This document shows, piece by piece, positions 18,384 to 27,388 of a DNA stretch of 64,000 bases. The notes under the pieces were generated by a model. It searched no databases. It had not been told where the DNA came from and worked only from the letters and a program-made list of their open reading frames with translations. A program made the translations under genes and the position numbers. This DNA comes from Hyphomicrobium denitrificans 1NES1 (GTDB lineage: Bacteria; Pseudomonadota; Alphaproteobacteria; Rhizobiales; Hyphomicrobiaceae), in the NCBI RefSeq assembly GCF_000230975.2, contig NC_021172.1, positions 496,001 to 560,000 on the forward strand, read 5' to 3'. Each line of letters starts with the position of its first letter. The stretch's first letter is position 1.

Positions 18384-19255
18384 AAGAAAAGGATCGGGAT
18401 CCTCATACCGGCTACCTGACGACGGGGCATGAGTGGAACGGCATCAAGGAACTGAATACCCCGGTTCCGCGTGTCATCTATTTCTTCCTCTCGCTCGCTG
18501 TGCTGTTCGGCATCGGCTACTGGATCCTGATGCCTGCGTGGCCGACAGGCAGGAGCTATACCAAGGGGTTGCTGGGATTCGATCAGCGCCTCTTCGTGAC
18601 CGAGGACGTGAAACAGGCGGCGCTCGATCGCGCGACCTGGACGGATCGCATCGAAAAAGAAAGCTTTGCGGACATTCAGAAAGATCCGCAGTTGATGCAT
18701 GACGTCCGCGAAACGGGCAAGGCGCTGTTTGGCGATAATTGCGCTGCGTGCCACGGCCGGCATGCAACGGGCGGCAAGGGTTTTCCAAACCTGACCACGA
18801 ATTCGTGGCTCTGGGGCGGGTCTCCGGAACAGATCGCAGAAACGATCAAAGTCGGGATCAATTCGGCGCATCCCGAGAGCCACACGTCGCAAATGCCTGC
18901 GTTCGGGCACGACGGAATTCTGCAACGCAACGATATCGAGAAAGTCGTTGCCTACGTACGAAGCTTGTCGGGGGCGGGCGACGCATCGGCCGACGACGTG
19001 AAGGCGGGCCAAAAGATCTTTGCCGACAATTGCTCGTCCTGTCATGGAGACGATGCGAAGGGGAACAGCGAAACCGGCGCGCCCAATCTCACCGATCGGT
19101 TCTGGATTTACGGAGGCGATCCTCAGACGGTCTATACGACTGTCTGGGGCGGCCGGCAGGGGCACATGCCGACCTGGGAAGCGCGGCTTTCTTCCGTCCA
19201 GCGCAAGATCCTGGCACTTTATGTGGCCGATTTGAGAATACCGGACCACGAATAG
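18374..19255 (+). CDS. ccoP: cbb3-type cytochrome c oxidase diheme subunit III
   Basis: The 293-residue protein has the CcoP N-terminus (HEWNGIKELNTPVPRV then a transmembrane helix, residues about 34-54) and two c-type heme sites, CAACHG and CSSCHG, in the periplasmic part, each followed by a Met-containing distal segment (SQMPAFG; GHMPTWE). It accepts electrons from soluble cytochrome c. It is followed after 12 bases by a small membrane-protein gene. Confidence 0.96.
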   Translation: MAVEEKDRDPHTGYLTTGHEWNGIKELNTPVPRVIYFFLSLAVLFGIGYWILMPAWPTGRSYTKGLLGFDQRLFVTEDVKQAALDRATWTDRIEKESFADIQKDPQLMHDVRETGKALFGDNCAACHGRHATGGKGFPNLTTNSWLWGGSPEQIAETIKVGINSAHPESHTSQMPAFGHDGILQRNDIEKVVAYVRSLSGAGDASADDVKAGQKIFADNCSSCHGDDAKGNSETGAPNLTDRFWIYGGDPQTVYTTVWGGRQGHMPTWEARLSSVQRKILALYVADLRIPDHE

Positions 19256-19267
19256 CGTCATCGAGCC

Positions 19268-19462
19268 ATGGAAAAATGGAAACGCAACATCATGATCTGG
19301 GTTTCGGTGGTCGCGGGAGTGGTTTTCGTTGCGGCTGCGAATTGGAATCTGGTGCACGTCGCATTTTCGTCGCAACCGGATTGCGTCGCGCACTTGCGTC
19401 CTGGTGAGTCTCGTGGAGCGTCAGGATCATTCAGTGCTGCACAATCGTCCTGCACACCCTGA
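19268..19462 (+). CDS. Small membrane protein in the cco cluster
   Basis: A 64-residue protein with one N-terminal helix (IMIWVSVVAGVVFVAAANW) and a short periplasmic tail with two cysteines (PDCVAHL and SSCTP). Genes of this type recur next to cbb3 genes in Rhizobiales, to my recollection. The two cysteines could form a disulfide or bind copper, but no function is known. It occupies the place where ccoG/ccoH are often found. Confidence 0.6.
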   Translation: MEKWKRNIMIWVSVVAGVVFVAAANWNLVHVAFSSQPDCVAHLRPGESRGASGSFSAAQSSCTP

Positions 19463-19488
19463 GGCGCCCTGCAGGTAGAGAGGTGACA

Positions 19489-20274
19489 ATGGTAATTATT
19501 CCGGCAGTCCGCCCACCGCTGGCGCACGAGGAGAGGTGGAAACGCGATCTTGCTCCATCGATGGCGTTTCGCTGGCTGGCGAAAGGCTGGCGCGATTTCT
19601 GGACGTATCCCGCCCCGAGCCTCGCCTATGGGGTGCTGATCTTTTTGTTATCGCTCGTCATCGTCGGCGGCATGTTCTTTTACGGCCATGATTACATCCT
19701 CTTTCCGGCGCTCGCGGGCTTTTTGGTCGTGGGGCCGGTCCTGGCGATCGGTCTTTATGAGAAAAGCCGCCGGATCGCTGCAGGTGAGCCGGTCAGTCTC
19801 AGCCGGATGATCTTTGTGCATCCGAAATCGGGTGCACAGGTTCTGTTCATCGGCGCGCTGCTTTGTCTGCTCATGCTGCTTTGGATGCGCGCAGCGGTCA
19901 TCATTTACGCGTTGTTTTTCGGCATGCGTCCGTTTCCCGGCCTGGACCATATCTCCGAGATGCTGGTCACGACGCCAACCGGCTGGGCGATGCTTGTAGT
20001 CGGGTGCGCAATCGGCGCGCTTTTCGGTGGCTTCTCGTTCGCCATCAGCGCCTTCTCGGTGCCGATGCTGCTTGACCGGCGCGTCGATGCGTTGACGGCG
20101 ATGGGTACGAGTTTGGCATTGGTGTGGAACAATCTGCCGCTCATGCTGACGTGGGGTGCGATCATGCTCGTTCTCGTCGCGTTGAGTGTGGCGACGGGAT
20201 TCCTCGGTTTGATCATCGTGTTTCCGGTGCTCGGGCATGGGACCTGGCACGCCTACGCGACCGTCAAGCCGTAG
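19489..20274 (+). CDS. DUF2189 integral membrane protein
   Basis: ATG 19489 was chosen because AGAGAGGTGA ends four bases upstream; a GTG at 19483 is the alternative. The 261-residue protein starts with a soluble segment (VRPPLAHEERWKRDLAPSMA) and has about six transmembrane helices. It matches DUF2189, a family of putative membrane permeases often linked to cbb3 oxidase or cytochrome genes. The family's role is unknown. It lies between ccoP and ccoI on the same strand. Confidence 0.75.
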   Translation: MVIIPAVRPPLAHEERWKRDLAPSMAFRWLAKGWRDFWTYPAPSLAYGVLIFLLSLVIVGGMFFYGHDYILFPALAGFLVVGPVLAIGLYEKSRRIAAGEPVSLSRMIFVHPKSGAQVLFIGALLCLLMLLWMRAAVIIYALFFGMRPFPGLDHISEMLVTTPTGWAMLVVGCAIGALFGGFSFAISAFSVPMLLDRRVDALTAMGTSLALVWNNLPLMLTWGAIMLVLVALSVATGFLGLIIVFPVLGHGTWHAYATVKP

Positions 20275-20339
20275 CTCCGTGATCTTCGCTCAGGCTCCGT
20301 CGATCCGGGCGGCGAGGAATATGACAAGCGGCAGTGGCG

Positions 20340-22655
20340 ATGAGACGTCGAACGACTGAACTGGAAATTGCAATGGCTTCGGGCTTTGCCGAAAAGGCAT
20401 TCTCTACGGCGGCCAATGGCGGTCGAGTGAGGGCCGACGAGTTGCGGCTCGCAAGCCGCGTTCTCAAGGACGGCTTCAGGCAGGTCGAGATCTCAGTCCC
20501 GACGATGCATTGCGGCGGCTGCATGCAGAAGGTCGAAAAGGGTCTGGCGAAGCTGCCCGGCGTGTCGGAAGCTCGGGTCAACCTCACAAGCAAGCGCGTC
20601 ACGGTTCGCTGGCAGGATGAGGGGGTGCCTCCGCCGCTCGTCGAAACATTGCACAGTCTCGGTTTTGAGGCGCATCTCACCGATGCCAAGGCGGATGCAA
20701 AGGATCACACGTTTTCCGAACTCTTGCGCGCGCTTGCCATCGCGGGTTTCGCCGCCGGCAATATCATGATGCTGTCCGTTTCGGTCTGGACGGGCGCCGA
20801 TCCTGCGACGCGAGACCTGTTTCACTGGATTTCCGCCGCGATCGCGGTGCCGGCGCTCGTTTATTCCGGCCGCATATTTTTCCGCTCGGCATGGGGCGCG
20901 CTCCGGCGCGGCCATACCAACATGGACGTGCCGATCTCGATCGGTGTCCTGCTTGCATTTGGATTGAGCCTTTACGAGACGATCCATCATGGTTCGCACG
21001 CTTATTTCGATGCTGCGGCGTCTCTTTTGTTTTTTTTGCTGATCGGGCGGACGCTCGATCATTTGATGCGTGAACGAGCGCGGACCGCCGTTACCGGCTT
21101 GGCTAATCTTGCGGCCCGGGGTGCGCTTGTTCTTCGTCCCGACGGGACGCGTGTCTACACGCCTGTCGATGATCTCAAGCCGGGCATGACTATCCAATTG
21201 TCAGCGGGCGAACGCATACCCGTCGATGCGCGCGTCATTTCGGGCCAATCGAATCTCGATTGCTCGCTCGTCACGGGTGAAAGTCTGCCGCGGCCAGCGT
21301 CGGCTGGAATGCTGCTGCAGGCGGGAACGATGAATTTGACCGGGCCGCTGACGATAGAGGCCATGTCGGATGCGAAGGACTCCTTTCTTGCCGAAATGGT
21401 CAGGATGATGGAGGCGGCGGAAGCCGGGCGCTCCGGATTCAGAAGGATTTCAGACCGTGCGGCGCAGCTCTATGCACCGGCCGTACACACCGCTGCTTTT
21501 CTGACGTTTGTGGGATGGATGATTGCGACTGGGGACGTGCACCGGGCGATTACAGTCGCCATTGCCGTTCTCATCATTACCTGCCCCTGCGCGCTGGGGC
21601 TTGCGGTTCCGATGGTGCAAGTCGTGGCCGCACGGAGGCTGTTCGAGAAGGGAATATTGCTCAAGGATGGCGGTGCGCTTGAAAGGCTGGCGGAAATCGA
21701 CACCGTCGTATTAGACAAAACCGGTACGCTGACGCTTGGTGCGCCGCGCCTGTTGAACGGCGAAACGCTCGAACCTGCCATTATGGCTCTCGCGGCCAGA
21801 ATTGCAGTGCATTCGCAGCATCCGTATGCGCGTGCTCTGGCAGCCTTTGCAGATGGCACCGATGTCTCTTTGCTCGACGACGCTCGCATAACCGAAGTTT
21901 CCGGCGCAGGGCTCGAAGCTCATATCGGTGAGCATGTGTATCGGCTCGGTCGACCGTCGTGGGCTGTTGCAGAGCGTGTCGAGGCCGGCGCCGGGCGCCA
22001 TAGCTCGAACGTCGTTCTGTCGAAGGATGGCAAACTTCTGGGGGCGTTCGAATTCAGTGATCCGCTCCGCGACGGAGCCGCCGAAACTCTTCAGGAACTG
22101 AAGCAATCCGGTATTGCCATCGAGATCTTATCGGGTGATCGGGCCGAAACGGTCCGGCGCGTCGCTGAATCGCTGGGCATCGCCTTTTCTTCCGATGTTC
22201 GGCCCGATGGAAAGGTCGCTCACATTGGCAGTCTGCAAGACTCCGGTCGAAAGGTCCTGATGGTGGGCGATGGGCTCAACGATGCGCCGGCGCTTGTTGC
22301 GGCGCATGCGTCGATGGCGCCAGCGTCGGCGGCAGACATCGGACGGAACGCGGCCGACCTCGTTTTCCTTCACGAAAGCCTGATGGCCGTGCCGCAAGCT
22401 TTTCGTATCGCACTTTCGGCGCGCAAGCTCGTATATCAGAATCTTGCATTGGCGGTGATCTATAATCTTTGCGCCGTGCCCATTGCGATTGCGGGCTTCG
22501 TAACGCCGCTCGTTGCAGCCATTGCAATGTCGCTGTCATCGCTGTTAGTCGTGGCCAATGCCCTGCGCTTGCGTGATGGCGGCCGGCTGGGGTACTTTGA
22601 CGCCAAGACTTGGGACATACTTCCGCGGCTGCGGCCTGTGGCCAGGAGCGCGTGA
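20340..22655 (+). CDS. ccoI: Copper-transporting P1B-type ATPase (FixI/CcoI type)
   Basis: About 771 residues. Near residue 56 is the metal-binding MHCGGCM of an N-terminal HMA domain. The transport motif CPC (TCPCALG, residue about 415), phosphorylation motif DKTGT (residue about 458), the SQHPYA motif of heavy-metal pumps and the hinge GDGLNDAPAL are all present. FixI/CcoI exports copper for assembly of the cbb3 Cu(B) site. The start is uncertain: ATG 20340 is used, but ATG 20373 is preceded by GGAA and is also credible. The stop overlaps the ccoS start. Confidence 0.92.
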   Translation: MRRRTTELEIAMASGFAEKAFSTAANGGRVRADELRLASRVLKDGFRQVEISVPTMHCGGCMQKVEKGLAKLPGVSEARVNLTSKRVTVRWQDEGVPPPLVETLHSLGFEAHLTDAKADAKDHTFSELLRALAIAGFAAGNIMMLSVSVWTGADPATRDLFHWISAAIAVPALVYSGRIFFRSAWGALRRGHTNMDVPISIGVLLAFGLSLYETIHHGSHAYFDAAASLLFFLLIGRTLDHLMRERARTAVTGLANLAARGALVLRPDGTRVYTPVDDLKPGMTIQLSAGERIPVDARVISGQSNLDCSLVTGESLPRPASAGMLLQAGTMNLTGPLTIEAMSDAKDSFLAEMVRMMEAAEAGRSGFRRISDRAAQLYAPAVHTAAFLTFVGWMIATGDVHRAITVAIAVLIITCPCALGLAVPMVQVVAARRLFEKGILLKDGGALERLAEIDTVVLDKTGTLTLGAPRLLNGETLEPAIMALAARIAVHSQHPYARALAAFADGTDVSLLDDARITEVSGAGLEAHIGEHVYRLGRPSWAVAERVEAGAGRHSSNVVLSKDGKLLGAFEFSDPLRDGAAETLQELKQSGIAIEILSGDRAETVRRVAESLGIAFSSDVRPDGKVAHIGSLQDSGRKVLMVGDGLNDAPALVAAHASMAPASAADIGRNAADLVFLHESLMAVPQAFRIALSARKLVYQNLALAVIYNLCAVPIAIAGFVTPLVAAIAMSLSSLLVVANALRLRDGGRLGYFDAKTWDILPRLRPVARSA

Positions 22656-22810
22656 TGCTCGATTTTCTATATCTGGTCCCGATTGCTTTGGTTCTCGGTG
22701 CGCTCGCGCTCGGAGCGTTCATGTGGGCGCTCGGCAGCGGCCAGTACGAAGACCTCGACGGCGCCGCCGAACGCATTCTCTTCGATGACGAGGACCGCCC
22801 ACTAAAGTAA
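22655..22810 (+). CDS. ccoS: cbb3-type oxidase assembly protein CcoS
   Basis: A 51-residue protein with one N-terminal helix (LVPIALVLGALALGAFMWAL) and the family-typical tail GQYEDLDGAAERILFDDED. CcoS is needed for cofactor insertion into cbb3 oxidase. Its ATG shares one base with the ccoI stop (TGATG), showing translational coupling. Confidence 0.9.
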   Translation: MLDFLYLVPIALVLGALALGAFMWALGSGQYEDLDGAAERILFDDEDRPLK

Positions 22811-22955
22811 GTCTGCCGAAATCGGGCTGCCGGGCAGATGGCGCTGTCGCCGCTCTCAACGCACTTTGCCGATATAACCCTTGCGCTTAGCGGTCAATTT
22901 CGACATAGCCGGGCAGGGGTTTCGAAGCCAGTAGTTGCTCTTGGCAGAGGCAGAA

Positions 22956-23699
22956 ATGGCAGCAGAAAAGAAAGACGTTATCCAGCCTGTCGACGATACT
23001 GCACGGCGGCTCAGCAAGACGCTGATTCGCACGGCACGGCAGGCGGCGTTGGGAACGATCGACCCCACCGATGGCTCGCCCTTCGTATCGCGCGTCAGTC
23101 TAGCGACCGCGATGGACGGTGCGCCGATTTTTCTGATATCGCGGTTGTCGGGACATTTCACCAACCTCGAAAACAATCCGAGGTGCTCGCTGCTCATCGG
23201 CGAGCCGGGCAAGGGCGATCCACTCGCGCATCCGCGCATCACGCTGATCGGCACGGCAGAAGTGGTGCAGCCGGGGCGCGAGCGCGACCATATCAGGCGA
23301 CGCTATCTCAGCCGCCACCCCAAAGGTTCGCTTTATGCGGACTTTCCGGATTTCGCATTCTGGAGATTCAAAACGACGCGTGCGTCACTCAATGCCGGCT
23401 TCGGCAAAGCCTTCGCGCCGAAGATCAGCGATCTCGCAACGCCGCTCGAAGGAGTCGAAGGGCTCGTCGATATGGAGGAGGGCGCGATCTCGCATATGAA
23501 TGCGGATCATGCGGAGGCAGTCGAGAAATACGCTCAGCAAGCAGGCGCAAAACATTCGGGTTGGAAGCTTGCGGCTCTCGATCCCGAGGGTTTGGACCTC
23601 ACGTCCGGTGACGATGTCGCTCGCTTGTGGTTCGACGCTCCCTTGCAGTCGGCACAGGATCTGAGACCTGTTCTCGTTGCGCTTGCGAAGAAGGATTGA
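22956..23699 (+). CDS. HugZ-like pyridoxamine-phosphate-oxidase-fold protein
   Basis: ATG 22956 with upstream GGCAGAGGCAGAA gives 247 residues. The first 150 residues are a split-barrel flavin/heme-binding fold (ATAMDGAPIFLISRLSGHFTN, PRCSLLIGEPGKGDPLAHPR), and the last 80 form a DUF2470-type domain containing HMNADHAEAVEKYA. The family includes heme-utilisation protein HugZ; binding of heme or flavin is an inference. Its 3' end runs 101 bases into the convergent alkA-like gene. Confidence 0.8.
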   Translation: MAAEKKDVIQPVDDTARRLSKTLIRTARQAALGTIDPTDGSPFVSRVSLATAMDGAPIFLISRLSGHFTNLENNPRCSLLIGEPGKGDPLAHPRITLIGTAEVVQPGRERDHIRRRYLSRHPKGSLYADFPDFAFWRFKTTRASLNAGFGKAFAPKISDLATPLEGVEGLVDMEEGAISHMNADHAEAVEKYAQQAGAKHSGWKLAALDPEGLDLTSGDDVARLWFDAPLQSAQDLRPVLVALAKKD

Positions 23700-24432
23700 G
23701 CTGATTTGCGCGCCGATCGGACGTCGGCAAGGCCGTGTCGACGCTCATGATTGCTTCGGGGACGGGGGCGCCGTCGCGTTTACGCGCAACCTTATAGTAC
23801 GCCCACCAGAGATGTGCCGCGACGCCTCTGAGCGGCCGCCAATCTTCCGCCAACGGGCTCATTTCCTTGGCGGTCGGGCGCGACGTTAGATTAAGTCCGA
23901 TCCGCATGGCTTCCTGCACGGCAAGGTCTCCCGCCGGCCAGGCATCGCCATGGCCGAGACAAAACAAGAGGTAGATATCGGCGGTCCATGGCCCGACCCC
24001 GTGCAGGGAGGTCAGGGTGCGATGCGCTTCGTCCGCACCGAGATCTGCAAGCGCATCGAGGTTCAGCCGCTCTTCCGCAATTTCTTGTGCGATGTGCTTG
24101 AGCGTCTTGATCTTGGCGGCCGACAGTCCCAGGCGAGCGAGCTTGTCCGCTCGGGAGCGAAGCAGTGCGTCATGGTGAAAAGGGTCAAAAGCAACCTCCA
24201 GCCGCGACCAGATCGAGGACGCGCTAGCGATCGACAGCTGTTGCCCAACGACAATCGCGGCCAGTCCGGCGAAACCTGCCGGCCGCCGCCGGAGGCCAGG
24301 CATGCCGGCCTGCTGCAGGATGGGCCGAAGGCGGGGGTCGCCCCGTACGAGCTTCCTTACGGCGCGTTCCAGATCGGCTTGCGTGTCGAGATGATAAATC
24401 GGGCGGTTCTTCAAGAGGCCAGCCTCTTTCAC
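23599..24432 (-). CDS. DNA-3-methyladenine glycosylase II (HhH-GPD family)
   Basis: The 277-residue protein contains the helix-hairpin-helix LHGVGPWTADIYLLFCLG and the following AGDLAVQEAM with the catalytic Asp of the AlkA-type family. It removes alkylated purines in base-excision repair, which fits an organism handling methylating intermediates. The last 50 residues are Ser/Arg/Thr-rich and lie mostly where the gene overlaps the convergent HugZ-like gene, so the functional C-terminus probably ends near the PEAIMS segment. Confidence 0.85.
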   Translation of the reverse strand: MKEAGLLKNRPIYHLDTQADLERAVRKLVRGDPRLRPILQQAGMPGLRRRPAGFAGLAAIVVGQQLSIASASSIWSRLEVAFDPFHHDALLRSRADKLARLGLSAAKIKTLKHIAQEIAEERLNLDALADLGADEAHRTLTSLHGVGPWTADIYLLFCLGHGDAWPAGDLAVQEAMRIGLNLTSRPTAKEMSPLAEDWRPLRGVAAHLWWAYYKVARKRDGAPVPEAIMSVDTALPTSDRRANQLNPSSQAQREQVSDPVPTARERRTTSERHRHRT

Positions 24433-24482
24433 GGCAGGCTTGCTTAGATGGCTCGTCGATCAAAATTACTAAGGCATCCTGG

Positions 24483-24929
24483 TTATCGGACATCCTTCAC
24501 CTGATCAAGGTAAGCGCCGTAGCCTTGCGCTTCCATGTCGTCGCGATGGATGAAGCGGAGCGATGCCGAATTGATGCAGTAGCGAAGTCCGCCTTTGTCG
24601 CGAGGGCCATCCGGGAAGACGTGCCCGAGATGGCTGTCGCCGTGCGCTGAGCGGACCTCAGTCCGCACCATGCCGTGCGTCGTGTCGCGCTTTTCGCTAA
24701 TGTGTGCGGGGACGATGGGCTTGGTGAAGCTTGGCCAGCCACAGCCGGATTCGTATTTGTCGGAGGATGCAAAAAGCGGCTCGCCCGACACGACATCGAC
24801 GTAGATGCCTGGCTCCTTGTTGTGCAAATATTCGCCGGTGCCCGGCCGCTCGGTGCCGCTCTCCTGCGTCACGCGATATTGCTCCGGCGAGAGACGTGCG
24901 ATGGCTTCCTGATCCCTGGTGTACTTCAT
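24483..24929 (-). CDS. msrB: Peptide-methionine (R)-S-oxide reductase
   Basis: ATG 24929 with GGAG about nine bases upstream gives 148 residues; an in-frame ATG 12 bases earlier is possible. The signatures [22 protein letters not shown] and [11 protein letters not shown] are present, the last holding the catalytic Cys. The two CxxC zinc motifs of the E. coli type are absent (YVDVVSG and SAHGDSH instead), so this is the zinc-free form. It repairs oxidised methionine in the cytoplasm. Confidence 0.93.
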   Translation of the reverse strand: MKYTRDQEAIARLSPEQYRVTQESGTERPGTGEYLHNKEPGIYVDVVSGEPLFASSDKYESGCGWPSFTKPIVPAHISEKRDTTHGMVRTEVRSAHGDSHLGHVFPDGPRDKGGLRYCINSASLRFIHRDDMEAQGYGAYLDQVKDVR

Positions 24930-25097
24930 TTTGCATTGCTCCATTTTCGCCCCGGTCCGCATCTTTCGCGCCGGTCCGCATCCTGCGGATTTTTCGATCT
25001 GCCAGGCGCCTTTGTTACATAACGCGCTTACGGCAGATCGACGCTGCGCTTCAGGCGTCGTCAGCGCGATTTTAGGCCAAGTCGCATGCCGGTAGAA

Positions 25098-26225
25098 TTA
25101 TTTGAAAAGGGAGGTCAGCGAGAACGAGGACGCAACGACAACCGGAGGATTTTCCGCAACCTGCGGATAGGGTTCGTCGATGTAGACGTTAAGCCCCGTT
25201 GCGCGAGCATTCTTGATCAACGAGGCGACATAGGCCCAGCCGTTGGGTTCGAGACCCAGACAGGCTTCCGACATTTCGCCCTTCAGGCGTTCATGAATCG
25301 CGATGTTGCCCCGGGCGAGAATGGCGGCCGTTTGCTGAGGCGTAAATCGCTCTTTGCCCCATAACTTTTTCAGGTAGATGCCGACGACATAGCGCTTGAT
25401 CGTTGGGCCCCAGGTTATGCGCTGATCCTTGTTCGCCGAGAATGCATATTCACCGGGTGGCAGAGGTCCGACGGCCCGCGTTGCGAGGCAGTCAGGGTCT
25501 GGATTATTCCTGCAGACTTCGCGGCCGGAGATTGCCCAGGCGATCGTTTGGCCGCGCGCTCCTCCCTCGGTGATGACAAAGAGGCGTCCGGTTTTTATCG
25601 TGTAGCCTAGCCGGAAGTTTCCGACTGCGGCTGGAACTTCATGCACAACATCCTGGAACGGATTGCAGATCTCACCGCCCGTCAGCTTTCTGAGATAACC
25701 CTTATGCTGAATGGTTACATAGTCGACGCCCTCGGCGCAGTCCCATTGAGGCAGAACTTTTTTGCTTGCAAGGCTGATGGCCCGCGCCGGCGGTGTGGGT
25801 GGCGCTTTCGGCTTCGGCGCGGCCGCGATCTTCGGCTCCCAGGCGGCAGGCGGTGTAGCCGCTTCCGTGGGCGGGGGCGGCGGCGCCAATCTCGGCATGT
25901 TCCGGATCTGCTCGCATTCCACCGACAGCTTCGGAGGCTGGATTTGATTCGCGGCGAGCTTTCTTGCGGCGGCGCCGCTCGCACCATGCTCTATGTACGC
26001 GTCGACGAGGGCGTGCTGAACCTCGATCTGTTCGTCCGATAGTTCGAATATACAATTCTCGTAGATTTGATCGCCGACCTTGCCGAAGAAATCGGCGATC
26101 TGGCCAGCCGCTTCAGCGGGATTGGCAGGCTGCTGTGCCTCGCCGGAATATGACGGCAGCAGCAAAAGGCTCGCGACGGCGAGGAGTATTGTTCTCGATA
26201 GAGCTATTTTAGGTTTGTCGGTCAC
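25098..26225 (-). CDS. Secreted proline-rich protein with Tlde1/DUF2778-like domain
   Basis: The start was set at GTG 26225 to place the signal peptide (SRTILLAVASLLLLPSYSGEA) near the N-terminus; the frame stays open to 26294. After a helical segment and a Pro/Ala linker (residues about 115-160), the C-terminal 220 residues contain AWAISGREVCRNNP, VGPLPPGEYAF and IAIHERLKGEMSEACLGL. These resemble the SG...C.NNP, GPIPxGxY and IH...SxGCI motifs of Tlde1-type L,D-transpeptidase-like enzymes, with Ala replacing the Gly before the Cys. A periplasmic cell-wall role is inferred. It is 191 bases downstream of the anti-sigma gene. Confidence 0.6.
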   Translation of the reverse strand: MTDKPKIALSRTILLAVASLLLLPSYSGEAQQPANPAEAAGQIADFFGKVGDQIYENCIFELSDEQIEVQHALVDAYIEHGASGAAARKLAANQIQPPKLSVECEQIRNMPRLAPPPPPTEAATPPAAWEPKIAAAPKPKAPPTPPARAISLASKKVLPQWDCAEGVDYVTIQHKGYLRKLTGGEICNPFQDVVHEVPAAVGNFRLGYTIKTGRLFVITEGGARGQTIAWAISGREVCRNNPDPDCLATRAVGPLPPGEYAFSANKDQRITWGPTIKRYVVGIYLKKLWGKERFTPQQTAAILARGNIAIHERLKGEMSEACLGLEPNGWAYVASLIKNARATGLNVYIDEPYPQVAENPPVVVASSFSLTSLFK

Positions 26226-26416
26226 TTGGTTCCGCCGCCGCCGTTCGACGAAGCAATTTTCTCGGCGCTGGGTAACGGCACCCGCCCGATCCACTCGCTA
26301 CTCTTAATGTATGAGTCTGGGCAAGAGCGAGGCGTGGCGGGTTTTCAAATCGGGCCGATTGCTCAATCCCTTATCTCGGGCGGCAGGAAAAAAGGGGTGT
26401 TGCGAACGGCATCCGG

Positions 26417-26626
26417 TCAGCCGGAATTGTCTTTTTCGGCTTTGCTGTTTCCCAGATAATTGTCGAGCTGTTTGAACAATACGGCAAACTGCGTGCTCGC
26501 GCCCTTGCAAAAGGAGCATTCGGCGATGTGTCGTTCCAGGTCCTCCAGCTCTTCCTTCGAAAGTGCCCGTTCGCGGGATTCGCTGACGAGCCAAGTGGTG
26601 TCTTTGCAGGTAATCGGATTCGCCAT
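26417..26626 (-). CDS. Zinc-finger anti-sigma factor
   Basis: A 69-residue cytoplasmic protein with the zf-HC2-type motif HIAECSFCKG (His-x3-Cys-x2-Cys) near residue 33. It lies three bases after the ECF sigma gene, the standard place for its cognate anti-sigma factor. It has no transmembrane helix, so it would sense a cytoplasmic signal or act as a soluble zinc-binding inhibitor. Confidence 0.8.
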   Translation of the reverse strand: MANPITCKDTTWLVSESRERALSKEELEDLERHIAECSFCKGASTQFAVLFKQLDNYLGNSKAEKDNSG

Positions 26627-26629
26627 CTA

Positions 26630-27220
26630 TCAGTCTCGCTCCCAATGCAGATCAAGGCAAAGCCGCAGCTGCATACGGGCTCTGTAAAGCAGAATGCGCA
26701 GGTTGCCGTGTGAGATCTCAAGCTCCCGGCAAATTTCGGGAGGGTCCAATTCGAGCCACTCCCGCATCAGGAACGCGCGCGATGTTCTCGCCGGCAGGCG
26801 AGTCATGCACGCTTCCAGAACCCTGAAGAAGGCGTCGCGCTCCGCGACGGTGTAGGGGTTTGTCCAGACATCCTTCGCGTCGACCCAGCAGCCGCTTTCA
26901 TCGAACAGCGTGTCGAACGTGCCGACATCATAGTCGTCAGAGACCGAATGCTCGACCGGTAGCTCGCTATCGCGCCTTCGTGCCTTGGACTGGTCGCGCA
27001 TGACGTCCAATATCTTGAATCTCAGGATCGAGAACAGCCACGTCCGTAAGCTTGAGCGCCGCTCGAAGCTTTCGGCCTTCTCGATAGCCGCGAGCAGCGT
27101 TTCCTGCGTCGCGTCCTCGGCCGCCGCCGTGTTCCTGAGCTGCGTCAGAGCCATCCGATAGAGGAGAGGCCGGTATTCGGCAGCTTCCTCGGCGATCGTT
27201 TTTCGAATGCGGGTGTCCAT
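26630..27220 (-). CDS. ECF-type RNA polymerase sigma factor
   Basis: The 196-residue protein shows region 2 (AAAEDATQETLLAAIEKAES, then RTWLFSILRFKILD) and region 4 (MTRLPARTSRAFLMREWLEL and SHGNLRILLYRARMQL). It has the size of an ECF factor with a longer, acidic inter-region linker. It is coupled to a zinc-finger anti-sigma gene and is divergent from a periplasmic catalase-like peroxidase gene (168-base spacer), which suggests peroxide or related stress control; I did not find a confident promoter motif. Confidence 0.9.
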   Translation of the reverse strand: MDTRIRKTIAEEAAEYRPLLYRMALTQLRNTAAAEDATQETLLAAIEKAESFERRSSLRTWLFSILRFKILDVMRDQSKARRRDSELPVEHSVSDDYDVGTFDTLFDESGCWVDAKDVWTNPYTVAERDAFFRVLEACMTRLPARTSRAFLMREWLELDPPEICRELEISHGNLRILLYRARMQLRLCLDLHWERD

Positions 27221-27388
27221 GTCGATAAAATTCGTCCGAGCAAGGCGTAACGTCCGGCTGTTCTCGCCCGACTAATCACCAAACCAAAGGCACATCTACG
27301 TGAGCGCGGGATCTCATCGGGCCGTCGCGACCGGTGGGCGTGTGTCCGCATTCCATAGTTCGAGGCGTCTAACGACTGGAGAACGGTT

